Positions 8,573 through 17,433 are shown, counted from the first letter of the stretch. The stretch is DNA of 64,000 nt from DYRG01 sp041161065 (GCA_041161065.1 JBEAVE010000006.1:1-64000); one strand, 5' to 3'. A program made the numbers and translations. The notes: a model not told the origin generated them from the sequence alone.

Positions 8573-9202
8573 TCATTGAACAATATTTTGTGCAGACGGT
8601 TTGTCGATTTTGGGAGGAATCGCCGTTTGTGGGGTTTCAATAAGACGCTGAAGTGTGCCCCAATTTTTTAAGGAAATCGTGATTTCAACGGCTTTAATGG
8701 TATTTTGAGTAGGTTGTGAAGGGGGATATTGTTTAATCCACTGATTTTGACTATCCAAATAACGCAAAGAAAGGCTTTCAACATTTTTTAATAAAGGGGT
8801 TTTAATTGGCAGGCTTTGCCGCGCTCGATCCAACACCGTCCAATATTGTCGATAAAGCGTTTTATGTTCTAAAAACCATTCGACCCGTTGTAAATTGCTA
8901 CGCTTTAATTCTAAAGGATTTTCCCAGCCGCTTCGCGTTAATGCAAGCGTTTGTTCAGTGCCTAATAAAGCGGGCTGAGTTGCACCAAATTCATCACGAA
9001 TAGGTCGAGGAACGACTTGAGAAACATCTTCTAAAAATCGCCCAAATAAAAACTGTAATTGCCCTAATTCATCAGCTTGTTGTTGTAATTGTTGATTGAT
9101 GGTGATCACTTGTTGCAAAGTGCTATAAGCAAAAGTCGCCATGATACTAAAAATAGCGATTGCAATTAAGATTTCTAAAAGGGTAAAGCCGCGTGATTTC
9201 AT
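8573..9202 (-). CDS. gspJ: Type II secretion minor pseudopilin GspJ
   Basis: This 209-residue protein has a type IV prepilin leader: KSRGFTLLEILIAIAIFSIMATFAYS, with cleavage expected after the glycine and the conserved Glu five residues later. The globular part contains LQFLFGRFLEDVSQVVPRP and a LSLRYLDSQNQW segment characteristic of GspJ, which forms the pseudopilus tip with GspI and GspK. Its ATG overlaps the TGA of the OmpA-like gene upstream by four bases, so translation is probably coupled. None of the other core gsp genes (D-I, K-M) is nearby; a GspC-like gene sits at 13336. A gspJ cut loose from its cluster is unusual but fits a dispersed type II system. Confidence 0.88.
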   Translation of the reverse strand: MKSRGFTLLEILIAIAIFSIMATFAYSTLQQVITINQQLQQQADELGQLQFLFGRFLEDVSQVVPRPIRDEFGATQPALLGTEQTLALTRSGWENPLELKRSNLQRVEWFLEHKTLYRQYWTVLDRARQSLPIKTPLLKNVESLSLRYLDSQNQWIKQYPPSQPTQNTIKAVEITISLKNWGTLQRLIETPQTAIPPKIDKPSAQNIVQ

Positions 9203-10032
9203 TTGTTTTGAAGGGAGGATTTGGCTTTTTCCATTAATTCAGGCGGCGGCGAAGCCATTAGAAACCGCAAATCAATTCGACGATTTTGGCGACGATTTTC
9301 CTCTGTTTCTTGATTAGCAACGGGGCGGCGCGCCTCATAAGCACTCACGCTCAACAGGGCTTGTTGCTGAGGATTTTTGAGGGTTTCCAAAACGGGCGCG
9401 TAATGGTTAAGTGCTTGAAAAGTATGCAAAGCCCGCGCGGTTGCCAATGCCCAATTGTCTTGAAATTGATTTGTTTTGATGGGCTTGTTGTCGGTATGTC
9501 CTTCAATTAAAACGGCTTCGAGGCGCGCTTCGCTATTTTTGGGGCAATGCGCGCGAAAATCGGGCGGGGAAAGGCTATAACAAGGCAAAATTTCCAACAA
9601 CGCCGCCGCCACCTGCTGCATCGCTTGAACGCCCTCCGGACGAAAATCCGCCTCGCCTGAATTGAACAACAACGCTTCGGGCAACCTTAAAACCCCATTT
9701 TGCTCATCAACCAAAACACGTAACCCTTTGGCAGATAAGATTTTTTCAATATCATTGAGCAAATCTCGACGAACACTATCATTATCGGTTAAACGGGTGA
9801 TGACTTTTTCAAGACGTTGTTTTTCAAGGCGTTGTGCATTTGTCTCGGCTTGAAGTTTTTGTTTTTCGAGGCGTTGCGCATCCGTTTCAGAGGTTAAACG
9901 TTGATTTTGTTGGACTTGTTCCCACGATGCCTGCCGATAATGCAGCGCAAAACCCATCAAAATAATAATAAAAATAAACAACAATCCAATCATCAAATCA
10001 CTTAACGATGCTAAATAGTTTTCTTCTTGCAT
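9199..10032 (-). CDS. Orphan OmpA/MotB-like protein with ZorB-type N-terminus
   Basis: This 277-residue protein has one N-terminal membrane helix (LMIGLLFIFIIILMGFAL, residues 13-30) preceded by SLSDLM, with Asp12 in the position used by MotB-type proton channels. A Gln/Glu-rich coiled coil follows (residues 38-80), including a repeated AQRLEKQ unit. The C-terminal OmpA peptidoglycan-binding domain carries EGHTDNKPI (177-185) and NRRIDLRF. The layout matches stator proteins such as MotB and Zorya ZorB, which need a MotA/ZorA channel partner; none lies nearby. It sits between ftsX and gspJ and overlaps gspJ by four bases. A cell-wall or secretion role is as likely as a defence role. Confidence 0.75.
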   Translation of the reverse strand: MQEENYLASLSDLMIGLLFIFIIILMGFALHYRQASWEQVQQNQRLTSETDAQRLEKQKLQAETNAQRLEKQRLEKVITRLTDNDSVRRDLLNDIEKILSAKGLRVLVDEQNGVLRLPEALLFNSGEADFRPEGVQAMQQVAAALLEILPCYSLSPPDFRAHCPKNSEARLEAVLIEGHTDNKPIKTNQFQDNWALATARALHTFQALNHYAPVLETLKNPQQQALLSVSAYEARRPVANQETEENRRQNRRIDLRFLMASPPPELMEKAKSSLQNK

Positions 10033-10033
10033 T

Positions 10034-10055
10034 TTCTTATCCCATTCTTATCCCA
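10034..10055 (-). repeat. 11-base tandem repeat at the ribosome binding site of the OmpA-like gene
   Basis: TTCTTATCCCA occurs twice in direct tandem (10034-10044 and 10045-10055). On the minus strand this reads TGGGATAAGAA twice, immediately before the start codon at 10032, so copy number would change spacing upstream of the start. Confidence 0.6.
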
Positions 10056-10070
10056 TTTGCTTTGTCGATA

Positions 10071-11075
10071 TTAACGCGGTTGCATTTGTCGCAAATGCTT
10101 TCCAACCGCAATACTTGCTCCCCCCAATCCTAATAAAATTCCAATCAACATTAAAATAAATAACAAATTCCATTCAAATAAGTTTAATTGATACTGGGTT
10201 TGGTAAAGAAAATTCAAATGTTGTAATGGCGCATCTAATAATGAAAATCCCATTTTAATGAGCATAAACGCAACCAATCCTCCCAACAAACCAAACCACA
10301 AACCACTGTACAAAAACGGGCGGCGAATAAAACCATTTGTCGCACCAAATAGCCGAGTGATTTCAATTTCCTCTCGCCGATTGTTCACTGCCAAACGAAT
10401 TGTATTTGAGGTAATTAATATCACCGCCAAACCCAATAAACCCGCCAACACTAAAATCCCTCTTCTAATCACTTCCACCATTGCAAACCACCGCTTCAAC
10501 CATCGCATATCAAATTGAACATTATCGGCTTCAGGTAATTGTTGCAACATTTGAAATAAACCTTGAATGCTCTCATTATCTTGTGCGGCAGGTTGAATCA
10601 CCAAAACCGCTGGCAAAGGATTTTCATCTAAGGCTTGTAATGCGTCACTGAAACCCGACAATTCACGATATTCTGCTAAGGCTTCCTCTCGACTAATTAC
10701 CCGCACTTTTGAAATAGTCGGTTGTTGGCGTAATTGTTCAGCTAATTGTAAAGCAGTTGCATCAGAAATTTCCACTTTGAGAAATAATGAAAGTTGGCTA
10801 TTAGCGTCCCAATGTTGGGTTACTTGTCGAGCATTTTCTAATAACAAAAACAAACCCGCAGGCAATGCCAATGAAATCCCAATAACTGCCGCCGTTAAAA
10901 GCGTTAATAAAGGTGTATGAATCGCTTGTTGAAAACTTGACTTAAAGCTGTGCCAATGATGTTGTAACCACATTTGTAACAACGGAAGTTGCGAGGGAAT
11001 CGATGCATTAACAGCGGAATTATTAGAACGAAATCCTTGTATATTTTTTTGACGAGTTTCTTTACGATAATTCAT
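10071..11075 (-). CDS. ftsX: Cell division ABC transporter permease FtsX
   Basis: This 334-residue inner-membrane protein activates septal cell-wall hydrolases with the ATPase FtsE. It has a long cytoplasmic N-terminus (about 55 residues), TM1 near residues 57-80, and a periplasmic loop including LSLFLKVEISDA and VRVISREEALAEY. Three more helices follow, with the family segment NTIRLAVNNRREEIEITRLFGAT between TM2 and TM3. The usual upstream partner ftsE (and ftsY) is missing; instead a GGDEF-EAL gene ends three bases upstream. The partner ATPase must be encoded elsewhere if the complex is functional. The downstream OmpA-like gene is 38 bases away on the same strand. Confidence 0.93.
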   Translation of the reverse strand: MNYRKETRQKNIQGFRSNNSAVNASIPSQLPLLQMWLQHHWHSFKSSFQQAIHTPLLTLLTAAVIGISLALPAGLFLLLENARQVTQHWDANSQLSLFLKVEISDATALQLAEQLRQQPTISKVRVISREEALAEYRELSGFSDALQALDENPLPAVLVIQPAAQDNESIQGLFQMLQQLPEADNVQFDMRWLKRWFAMVEVIRRGILVLAGLLGLAVILITSNTIRLAVNNRREEIEITRLFGATNGFIRRPFLYSGLWFGLLGGLVAFMLIKMGFSLLDAPLQHLNFLYQTQYQLNLFEWNLLFILMLIGILLGLGGASIAVGKHLRQMQPR

Positions 11076-11078
11076 AAT

Positions 11079-13226
11079 TTAATTTCCAAAAAACTTACGC
11101 GAAAATTTTGAGCTTTCGATAGGTACACCTTGAAATGAAGGGTGATAAGCCACTGGCTTACTTAAATAATAGCCTTGCACTAAATCAATTCCAAAAGAAT
11201 TAAGCATGAGTAATGTTTCTTCATTTTCAACAAATTCTGCAATCGTTTCTTTATCCATATTTTTAGCAACATTTATAATTGCTTTAACAAAAGTTTGGTT
11301 GTCTTTATCTTGAGTTAAATCACGAATAAATAAGCCGTCAATTTTAACCGTATCAACTTTCAAATGTTTCAAATAACCAAATGAAGAAAAACCCACGCCA
11401 AAATCATCTAAACATACCCGACAACCTATTCTCGATAAAACATCAATAAAGTTTTGCGCGTCGTGCAAATCAGCAACCGCAGCGGTTTCTGTTAATTCCA
11501 CTAATAAACGCCAAGGTTCAACATTTTGTTGCTCTAATTCTTTAACAATAAAATAAGCCAATGTTGGGTCTTCAATTGAGCGTCCAGAAACATTAACGGC
11601 TAATGGTGGAATACGTTTTGAACGGGCAAGCAAACTAATGCTTTCTTGTAAAACAAATCGATCAATTTCTAAAATTAAACCACTTCTTTCTGCGTGAGGA
11701 ATAAAACGGTCTGGTGTAATCAGTTTCTCAGGATTATTAATATCATTCATTCTCAGTAATATTTCTAAATGAGAAAGGCTTTTGTCTTTTGCTTGATGAA
11801 TGCCTTGAAAATATAATTTGAACAAATTTTGATCTAAGGCTTGCTCTATTTTCTTACCCCATGAGAAATCATCTATTTTTTGAACAGAGGTATTTCTATC
11901 TGAAGCATAAATTTGCCACATATTCTTACCGGCTGATTTCGCTTGATACATAGCTGCGTCGGCGTGCGCTAGCAATGATTCTGCATCGGTGGCGTGCTCG
12001 GGATAAAATGCAATGCCTAAACTGGTTGTTAAACGCAAGGTTTTTCCTTTCACTTGAAAAGGTATTCTTGAAATACAATGCAATATTTTATCGGCGGTAT
12101 TTTTAGTAGTTGCTTTATTGGTATCAATGAGCAAAACAGCGAATTCATCTCCTCCAATTCTTGCAAAAAGTGTATTTTTTTCTCCCAACACATGCACTAA
12201 TTCTGCCGCGCAATTAGTTAATACTTTATCGCCGGTTGTATGTCCGTACACATCGTTAATATATTTGAATTCATCTAAATCAAAAAATAACAATGCGTGC
12301 TCAACACCATAACGCGAACTGTGGCTGGTTATTTTAATGAGTTCTTCTTGAAGACTTCGCCGATTAAAAAGTCCCGTCAAATCGTCGTGTTGAGCGAGAT
12401 ATTGCAAACGATTTAACGAATGTTGATTATCATTTTTAGCGCGTTCAAGTTCTTCTAAACGGTGTCGTAAAGATAGCTCGGCTTTCTCACGATGACGGGT
12501 TTCTGCGGCATTGGCTTGTTCTATTTCTTGAAAACTATCCTCTTTCATTTGTAGCTTTAAAGCCAAACGATTAATAGTGTTTTGTAATTCCGCGAGTTCT
12601 TTTGTATCTGACAGTGGATTTATCTGATTATTCAAATGTCCTTCTTCAAGAGCAAGCAAAGTCGAATGGGTTTTTATTAATTGCGATGCTAAACGGCGGT
12701 GTATGTAAGATTGCAATGCCCACCACAATCCCAAAAAACCCATTAAAGGTAATAGCATAGACATTGCAAATGCAACTCCATGTTGAGTAAATTGGGTTTT
12801 AGGTGTACCAATCATAACAATAATGTTTTCGTCGGGCAATTTCTTATAGATGGCGGTATATGTTTTTTCTTGAATTTTATAAGTAATGTTTCCGCTGAGT
12901 TGTTCAAAATTTTCTTTGATATTGATTAAGGATTCGGCGATGTTTTTTTCAAAGCCGCCATAATCAATAATAACCGGTGCCGGTTCGAGTTGCGCAACGA
13001 GGAATTGTTGAGCTTCTCTAAAATAAGAAAATAAAGAACCCGCCGCCGGTTTTCCTTGCAAATAACGGACGGTCGTGATAGTATTTTCTAGTTCTAAATA
13101 AAAGATTTGTTGTTGTAATGTGTTTATACGTTTTTGTACAAAGGTACTTCCAATGATCAAAACGGATAAAATTGCAATGAACAAAGCGAACAGCGCAGCA
13201 AAATCTAGTTTTGTTTGCAATCTCAT
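11079..13226 (-). CDS. Membrane GGDEF-EAL cyclic-di-GMP protein
   Basis: This 715-residue protein makes and/or breaks cyclic di-GMP. It has TM1 near the N-terminus, a periplasmic sensor of about 140 residues, a second membrane helix (VAFAMSMLLPLMGFLGLWWAL) and a HAMP-like/coiled-coil linker. The GGDEF domain has an intact signature (RIGGDEFAVLL) but no RxxD inhibitory site before it. The EAL domain has EILLR in place of EALLR and retains DDFGVGFSS, VKIDG and VQGYYLSKP, so phosphodiesterase activity is plausible. MRLQTKLDF at 13226 is chosen; an in-frame ATG at 13277 would add 17 atypical residues, and neither has a good ribosome binding site. It is first in the run leading to ftsX, suggesting a link between cyclic di-GMP and envelope genes. 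Confidence 0.9.
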   Translation of the reverse strand: MRLQTKLDFAALFALFIAILSVLIIGSTFVQKRINTLQQQIFYLELENTITTVRYLQGKPAAGSLFSYFREAQQFLVAQLEPAPVIIDYGGFEKNIAESLINIKENFEQLSGNITYKIQEKTYTAIYKKLPDENIIVMIGTPKTQFTQHGVAFAMSMLLPLMGFLGLWWALQSYIHRRLASQLIKTHSTLLALEEGHLNNQINPLSDTKELAELQNTINRLALKLQMKEDSFQEIEQANAAETRHREKAELSLRHRLEELERAKNDNQHSLNRLQYLAQHDDLTGLFNRRSLQEELIKITSHSSRYGVEHALLFFDLDEFKYINDVYGHTTGDKVLTNCAAELVHVLGEKNTLFARIGGDEFAVLLIDTNKATTKNTADKILHCISRIPFQVKGKTLRLTTSLGIAFYPEHATDAESLLAHADAAMYQAKSAGKNMWQIYASDRNTSVQKIDDFSWGKKIEQALDQNLFKLYFQGIHQAKDKSLSHLEILLRMNDINNPEKLITPDRFIPHAERSGLILEIDRFVLQESISLLARSKRIPPLAVNVSGRSIEDPTLAYFIVKELEQQNVEPWRLLVELTETAAVADLHDAQNFIDVLSRIGCRVCLDDFGVGFSSFGYLKHLKVDTVKIDGLFIRDLTQDKDNQTFVKAIINVAKNMDKETIAEFVENEETLLMLNSFGIDLVQGYYLSKPVAYHPSFQGVPIESSKFSRKFFGN

Positions 13227-13335
13227 AGTTGTAGAATTAAAGGTTGGGCGATAAATTAGGATACACGACGTTTCCATTGTGTACTATTTCATCTATTTAA
13301 GACAAGTTTTTTGTTTCATTTGTAAGGAGCGGTTT

Positions 13336-13872
13336 ATGCAAAAGTGGTTATTACCCTTAATGATGTCGTGCGCGGGGCTGTCGTTTGTGCACGCCGCCGA
13401 TGATATGTCATTGGAAGGTATCGTGATTTTAGGGCAGCAAAAAAGTGCCGTCATTTCAAATAATGGCAAACAAATTACCGTGAAAATTGGTGATTCTCTC
13501 GGTGAATGGACGGTCGATGACATTGAAGCGCGCAAAGTTCAATTGCGTCCCACCGCTGATGCCAAAGGGGCGCGGCGCGAGTTAAAACTTAATACCCATA
13601 TCAATCCTGCGGCAAATCCCGACGCGAAACCAACGGATAAACCCGCCGACAATATGACGGCTGCGCCACCTTCTAATCCATTTGCTGCTGCTGCCGCTGC
13701 CAACGCCGCCGCTGCTAAAAATGCCACGCCCGCGCCTCCAACCGGACAACCCCCCGCGCAGTCTTTCCAACCTAAAGTTATTGAAGATAAAGATATTCCA
13801 GCGGGACATCGTCGAGTGCGCACGCCGTTTGGTGATGTGTTGGTCAAAGACCCGCCGCCCACTGGTCAGTAA
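13336..13872 (+). CDS. GspC/PulC HR-domain-like periplasmic protein
   Basis: This 178-residue protein has a signal peptide (QKWLLPLMMSCAGLSFVHAA). Residues 25-80 (SLEGIVILGQQKSAVISN, KIGDSLGEWTVDDIEARKVQLR) resemble the homology region of GspC/XcpP, which contacts the secretin. A long Ala/Pro-rich linker follows, with an Ala-rich stretch near 115-128, then a short conserved-looking tail (HRRVRTPFGDVLVKDPPP). It lacks the transmembrane anchor and PDZ domain of a classical GspC. AAGGAG at about 13323 supports ATG 13336 rather than the upstream in-frame start. It diverges from the GGDEF-EAL gene; GspJ is 4 kb away on the other strand. Confidence 0.65.
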   Translation: MQKWLLPLMMSCAGLSFVHAADDMSLEGIVILGQQKSAVISNNGKQITVKIGDSLGEWTVDDIEARKVQLRPTADAKGARRELKLNTHINPAANPDAKPTDKPADNMTAAPPSNPFAAAAAANAAAAKNATPAPPTGQPPAQSFQPKVIEDKDIPAGHRRVRTPFGDVLVKDPPPTGQ

Positions 13873-13929
13873 AAAAAGCACGCCTATCTTGGAGTGGGTG
13901 GTTTTTTCTGTCCAAACTCTTATATACTG

Positions 13930-13965
13930 AAAACATACTTTGACGCACCGTTAGAGTATGTTTTT
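13930..13965 (+). terminator. Hairpin between the GspC-like gene and the secreted protein gene
   Basis: AAAACATACT (13930-13939) pairs with AGTATGTTTT (13955-13964), followed by another T. This could end the GspC-like transcript. A TATACT sequence just before it (13923-13928) raises the other possibility that the hairpin lies in the 5' leader of the next gene. Confidence 0.5.
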
Positions 13966-13994
13966 CACACACTTACGCAAAAGAGGACGCTTTC

Positions 13995-14996
13995 ATGAAA
14001 ATTACCCCCTTAAAAACCCGCAAGGCTATTTCGTTGGTTGCCGCAAGTAAATTAGCGGTTGGCATCGGGAGTGCCGCCCACGCTGATGAGCCCGTCGCGG
14101 GATTGGGCAGCAAAATGCCCGCTGAAACCGCACCTAGATTGGGTTTATTTGAGCTGGGTTATCCCCTCGAATTACTGAGTCCACCCCAAGAAGGGCTCGC
14201 CGAAGCCAGCACCACCACCGGTTCAAAAAACGCGACCCCCGATGCCAACGCCCAACAAATCGCCAAAAAAGGGCGCATCTGGACAAAAGTTATCCCTAAA
14301 CAAGACGCAAACGGCGCATTTCCCCAAAACACCCCGCACCCCCGCATCGATTTCGTGGTCAGCAATATCCGAAACGATGGTCCCGTCACGGTGTATTTGT
14401 TGTACGGGACAAAAGTGGTTTCGCCTCAAGTGCAAATCCGCCCCAATGCAGGGACTTTTAATTTGGATTTGACAACCTTAGGTTCAGAAACCCACATTTT
14501 AGCGGGCGTGACGTTGCAACCTGAAACCAAATTGGAAGGATTGCCGCCCTCGCCTTTTGGACATGATTTGGGACCTAAAACCCGCTCGGCAGTGATTTCA
14601 GTTGCTTTAACGGATTTATCGAAAGTCCAAGCACCTGAAATCTATTTCCAAGCGGCGGTTGTGCCAGCTAATGGTGATCTCAAAGAAGCGCAAGCCTCTG
14701 AAATTGACCATTTTGTTATTGAGCGCGTCAAAGCCGATCGCCCCAACAGCGGCAGTAAAGCCAGCAAAACCGCCTCCTCAACGATTCAAGCTCCCGACGG
14801 CACAACCACCCAACAAACCTGCGGAAAACAAGGGGTTGTCGCCGTTTGCGCAAACAACAGCACCACCGCTCCCACGCAAACCACCGGCAGCAAAACCACC
14901 ACCACGCAAACCGGTTCGGATAGCGGCAGCAAAACCACTTCTTCAACCACGAGTGGTTCGAGCTCGAGTGGCTCAAATTCTGGCAGCAAACAATAA
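13995..14996 (+). CDS. Secreted low-complexity protein of unknown function
   Basis: This 333-residue protein is not recognised as any family. An N-terminal signal peptide (KAISLVAASKLAVGIGSAAHADE) predicts export. The middle (residues 90-245) looks folded, with VVSNIRNDGPVTVYLLYGTK and repeated beta-type segments. The last 80 residues are almost only Ser, Thr, Gly, Gln and Lys, ending SSSSGSNSGSKQ, which suggests a flexible or surface-exposed tail. Two cysteines flank a short loop (TCGKQGVVAVCA). An AGAGGA site precedes ATG 13995. It is four bases upstream of the GNAT gene, so the two are probably co-transcribed. Confidence 0.7.
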   Translation: MKITPLKTRKAISLVAASKLAVGIGSAAHADEPVAGLGSKMPAETAPRLGLFELGYPLELLSPPQEGLAEASTTTGSKNATPDANAQQIAKKGRIWTKVIPKQDANGAFPQNTPHPRIDFVVSNIRNDGPVTVYLLYGTKVVSPQVQIRPNAGTFNLDLTTLGSETHILAGVTLQPETKLEGLPPSPFGHDLGPKTRSAVISVALTDLSKVQAPEIYFQAAVVPANGDLKEAQASEIDHFVIERVKADRPNSGSKASKTASSTIQAPDGTTTQQTCGKQGVVAVCANNSTTAPTQTTGSKTTTTQTGSDSGSKTTSSTTSGSSSSGSNSGSKQ

Positions 14997-14999
14997 CTT

Positions 15000-15743
15000 A
15001 TGAACACGGACGCACCACTCAAATTACAACCATTAGGACTCGCCCCTTTATTGGGCAAACGGTTGCGTTTGGAACGGCGCGCCCCGCAACATACGGATTT
15101 TATTTGGCAATGTCGCCAAGATCGGCGTTTCTGGGAATTGTATCGCATGACGGACAATCCCAACGAAACCCCCGATCAAATCCGCACCAAATTGGAAGAA
15201 GAAAGCCAGTTGCTCCCGCATCAATTACGTTGGTTAGAATGGGTAATCATTAGAATTGATCAGAACAAACCGATTGGATTAGCGGCGGTGGCGGATTATC
15301 AACCCCAACATCGACGCGGCGAGTTTTTGATCGGCATTGTTGATCCCCTTGAACAAAAAGCAGGTATCGGATTAGAAGCCAGTTTATTGGTATTAGATTT
15401 TAGTTTTAACTATTTGAAATTACACAAGTTTATGAGTTTTGTGTACGGTTATAATCAAAGCTCGCAGCAAAACACCTTGCAATTAGGTTTTGTTAAAGAA
15501 GGACATTTCAGAGAACATATGTTTATTCCTGAAAAAGGCTATATCGATTTATATCAAAATGGTTTGTTAGAAAGCGATTTCAGAAACAACCCGCGTTTAG
15601 CCAAATTATCCCGCCGTTTGCTCAATAATGATGTCACTCAATTTCCAACAGAACCAGAAATCCTCTCCGCCGATCAATTGAAAAGTATGGAAGCGCAATT
15701 AAAATCCTTTGCTATCGCCCAACAAAAAAACGATAATAGCTAA
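15000..15743 (+). CDS. GNAT-family N-acetyltransferase (RimJ/RimL-like)
   Basis: This 247-residue cytoplasmic protein starts like RimJ/RimL acetyltransferases (LLGKRLRLERRAPQHTDFIW) and carries the acetyl-CoA-binding region around FLIGIVDPLEQKAGIGLEASLLVLDFSF. The Q/RxxGxG/A loop is replaced by QKAGIG. The family strand FVYGYNQSSQQNTLQLGFVKEGHFRE follows. It should transfer an acetyl group to an amine, but the target (protein N-terminus, sugar or small molecule) cannot be told. The extra C-terminal 60 residues are not a known domain. It lies between the secreted-protein gene and fadD. Confidence 0.8.
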   Translation: MNTDAPLKLQPLGLAPLLGKRLRLERRAPQHTDFIWQCRQDRRFWELYRMTDNPNETPDQIRTKLEEESQLLPHQLRWLEWVIIRIDQNKPIGLAAVADYQPQHRRGEFLIGIVDPLEQKAGIGLEASLLVLDFSFNYLKLHKFMSFVYGYNQSSQQNTLQLGFVKEGHFREHMFIPEKGYIDLYQNGLLESDFRNNPRLAKLSRRLLNNDVTQFPTEPEILSADQLKSMEAQLKSFAIAQQKNDNS

Positions 15744-15768
15744 TCTAAAAAACAGAGGAGCAATGGCG

Positions 15769-17433
15769 ATGGAAAAGAGTTGGTTAAAACGTTATCCGCA
15801 AGGCATTCCCGCAGAAATCAATCCCAACCAATACCAATCGATTGCAGAGGTATTTGAAGAAAGCTGCCGACAATACGCCAATCGCCCCGCTTTTACTAAT
15901 TACGGTCATACCCTTTCTTTTAAGGAACTTCAAACAAAAAGTCTTGCATTTGCCGCTTATTTGCAACAAACCTTGCACTTAAAACACGGCGATCGAATTG
16001 CTTTTATGATGCCTAACATTTTGCAATATCCCGTTGCTTTGTTTGGGGCGTTAAGTGCGGGTTTGGTGGCGGTTAATGTTAATCCTTTGTACACCTCTCG
16101 AGAATTAGAGCACCAATTAAAAGACGCAAACGTAAGTGCTATCGTTATTTTAGCTAATTTCGCGCACGTTTTAGAAAAAACCCTCGACAAGGTAGTCGTC
16201 AAACATATCATCGTTACCGAATTAGCCGATTTGCACCCGACGTTCAAAAGATGGGCAATTAATGGCGTTATAAAGTATTTCAAACGCTTAATTCCTTCCT
16301 ATCATTTACCAAAAGCTATTTCGTTTAGAACAACTTTAGAACAAGGCGCGCAATTATCATTTGAAAAACCGCTTATTAAAAATACCGATTTAGCATTTCT
16401 CCAATACACTGGCGGAACAACCGGCGTTGTTAAAGCAGCGATGCTCACGCAAAGAAATCTTATCGCTAATATGCAGCAGGTTTCTGCATGGGTAGGAACT
16501 AAAATAGAATTAGGTCAAGAAATTATTATCACAGCTTTGCCGATTTACCATATCTTTTGTTTGACTGCAAATTGTTTGTGTTTTATGCAATTTGGGGCAT
16601 TGAATGTATTGATTACAAACCCGCGTGATTTGAACTATTTTGCTAAAGAACTTAATAAATATCCTTTTACGGTCATTACGGGCGTAAATACCTTATTTAA
16701 CGCGCTGTTACATCATCAAGCCTTTCAGAAATTGGATTTCTCTTCCTTAAAATTAACCGTTGGTGGCGGTGCAGCTATTCAACAAGCGGTAGCAGAGCAT
16801 TGGCGGGAGAAAACGGGTTGTCCTATTTTAGAAGGTTATGGTTTGACAGAATGTTCTCCGGTGGTTTGTGTGAACCCATTTGATATTACGGATTTCACCA
16901 ACAGTATTGGTTTGCCAATTTCTTCAACGGAGATTTCTCTGCGCGATGAAAATGGAGAGGAAATTTCAAAAGAACAAGCGGGAGAATTATGGGTTCGTGG
17001 ACCGCAAGTTATGAAAGGTTATTGGCAACGCCCCACTGAAACAACTGAAATCTTAACTGTCGATGGTTGGTTAAAAACAGGCGACATTGCAACCATCGAT
17101 GAAAAGGGATTTCTACGCATTGTTGATCGCAAGAAAGATATGATTTTAGTATCGGGTTTCAATGTGTATCCCAATGAAATAGAAAGTGTGATTGCAAAAC
17201 ACCCAGCGGTTTTAGAATCTGCTTGTATTGGTGTGCCTGATGAAAAGAGCGGTGAAGTGGTGAAACTATTTGTAGTTTTGAAACCGAATATGAAAGCAAT
17301 GGTTGAGGAACTCCGCGAGTTTTGTCGAGAATCTTTAACGGGTTATAAAATCCCGCGTTTCATTGAATTTCGTCAAGATTTACCCAAATCAAATGTTGGG
17401 AAGATTTTACGCAAAGAACTACGCAATCTTTGA
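15769..17433 (+). CDS. fadD: Long-chain fatty acid CoA ligase
   Basis: This 554-residue enzyme activates long-chain fatty acids with ATP and CoA for beta-oxidation or membrane lipid use. It matches E. coli FadD along its length: opening KSWLKRYPQGIPAEINP, the P-loop LQYTGGTTGVVKAAML (usually KGAML), the linker EGYGLTECSP, and the signature DGWLKTGDIATIDEKGFLRIVDRKKDMILVSGFNVYPNEIE. GAGGAG at 15755-15760 is two bases from the ATG at 15763 but eight from ATG 15769, so the latter is preferred. The stop codon overlaps the 3' end of recB on the other strand by 15 bases. A FadL-type porin starts at 63601, far away. Confidence 0.97.
   Translation: MEKSWLKRYPQGIPAEINPNQYQSIAEVFEESCRQYANRPAFTNYGHTLSFKELQTKSLAFAAYLQQTLHLKHGDRIAFMMPNILQYPVALFGALSAGLVAVNVNPLYTSRELEHQLKDANVSAIVILANFAHVLEKTLDKVVVKHIIVTELADLHPTFKRWAINGVIKYFKRLIPSYHLPKAISFRTTLEQGAQLSFEKPLIKNTDLAFLQYTGGTTGVVKAAMLTQRNLIANMQQVSAWVGTKIELGQEIIITALPIYHIFCLTANCLCFMQFGALNVLITNPRDLNYFAKELNKYPFTVITGVNTLFNALLHHQAFQKLDFSSLKLTVGGGAAIQQAVAEHWREKTGCPILEGYGLTECSPVVCVNPFDITDFTNSIGLPISSTEISLRDENGEEISKEQAGELWVRGPQVMKGYWQRPTETTEILTVDGWLKTGDIATIDEKGFLRIVDRKKDMILVSGFNVYPNEIESVIAKHPAVLESACIGVPDEKSGEVVKLFVVLKPNMKAMVEELREFCRESLTGYKIPRFIEFRQDLPKSNVGKILRKELRNL

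Noticed and set aside
13539..13881. Gly/Arg-rich minus-strand open frames opposite the GspC-like gene
   Set aside because: They mirror the Ala/Pro-rich linker of the real gene and have no ribosome binding site or conserved motif.
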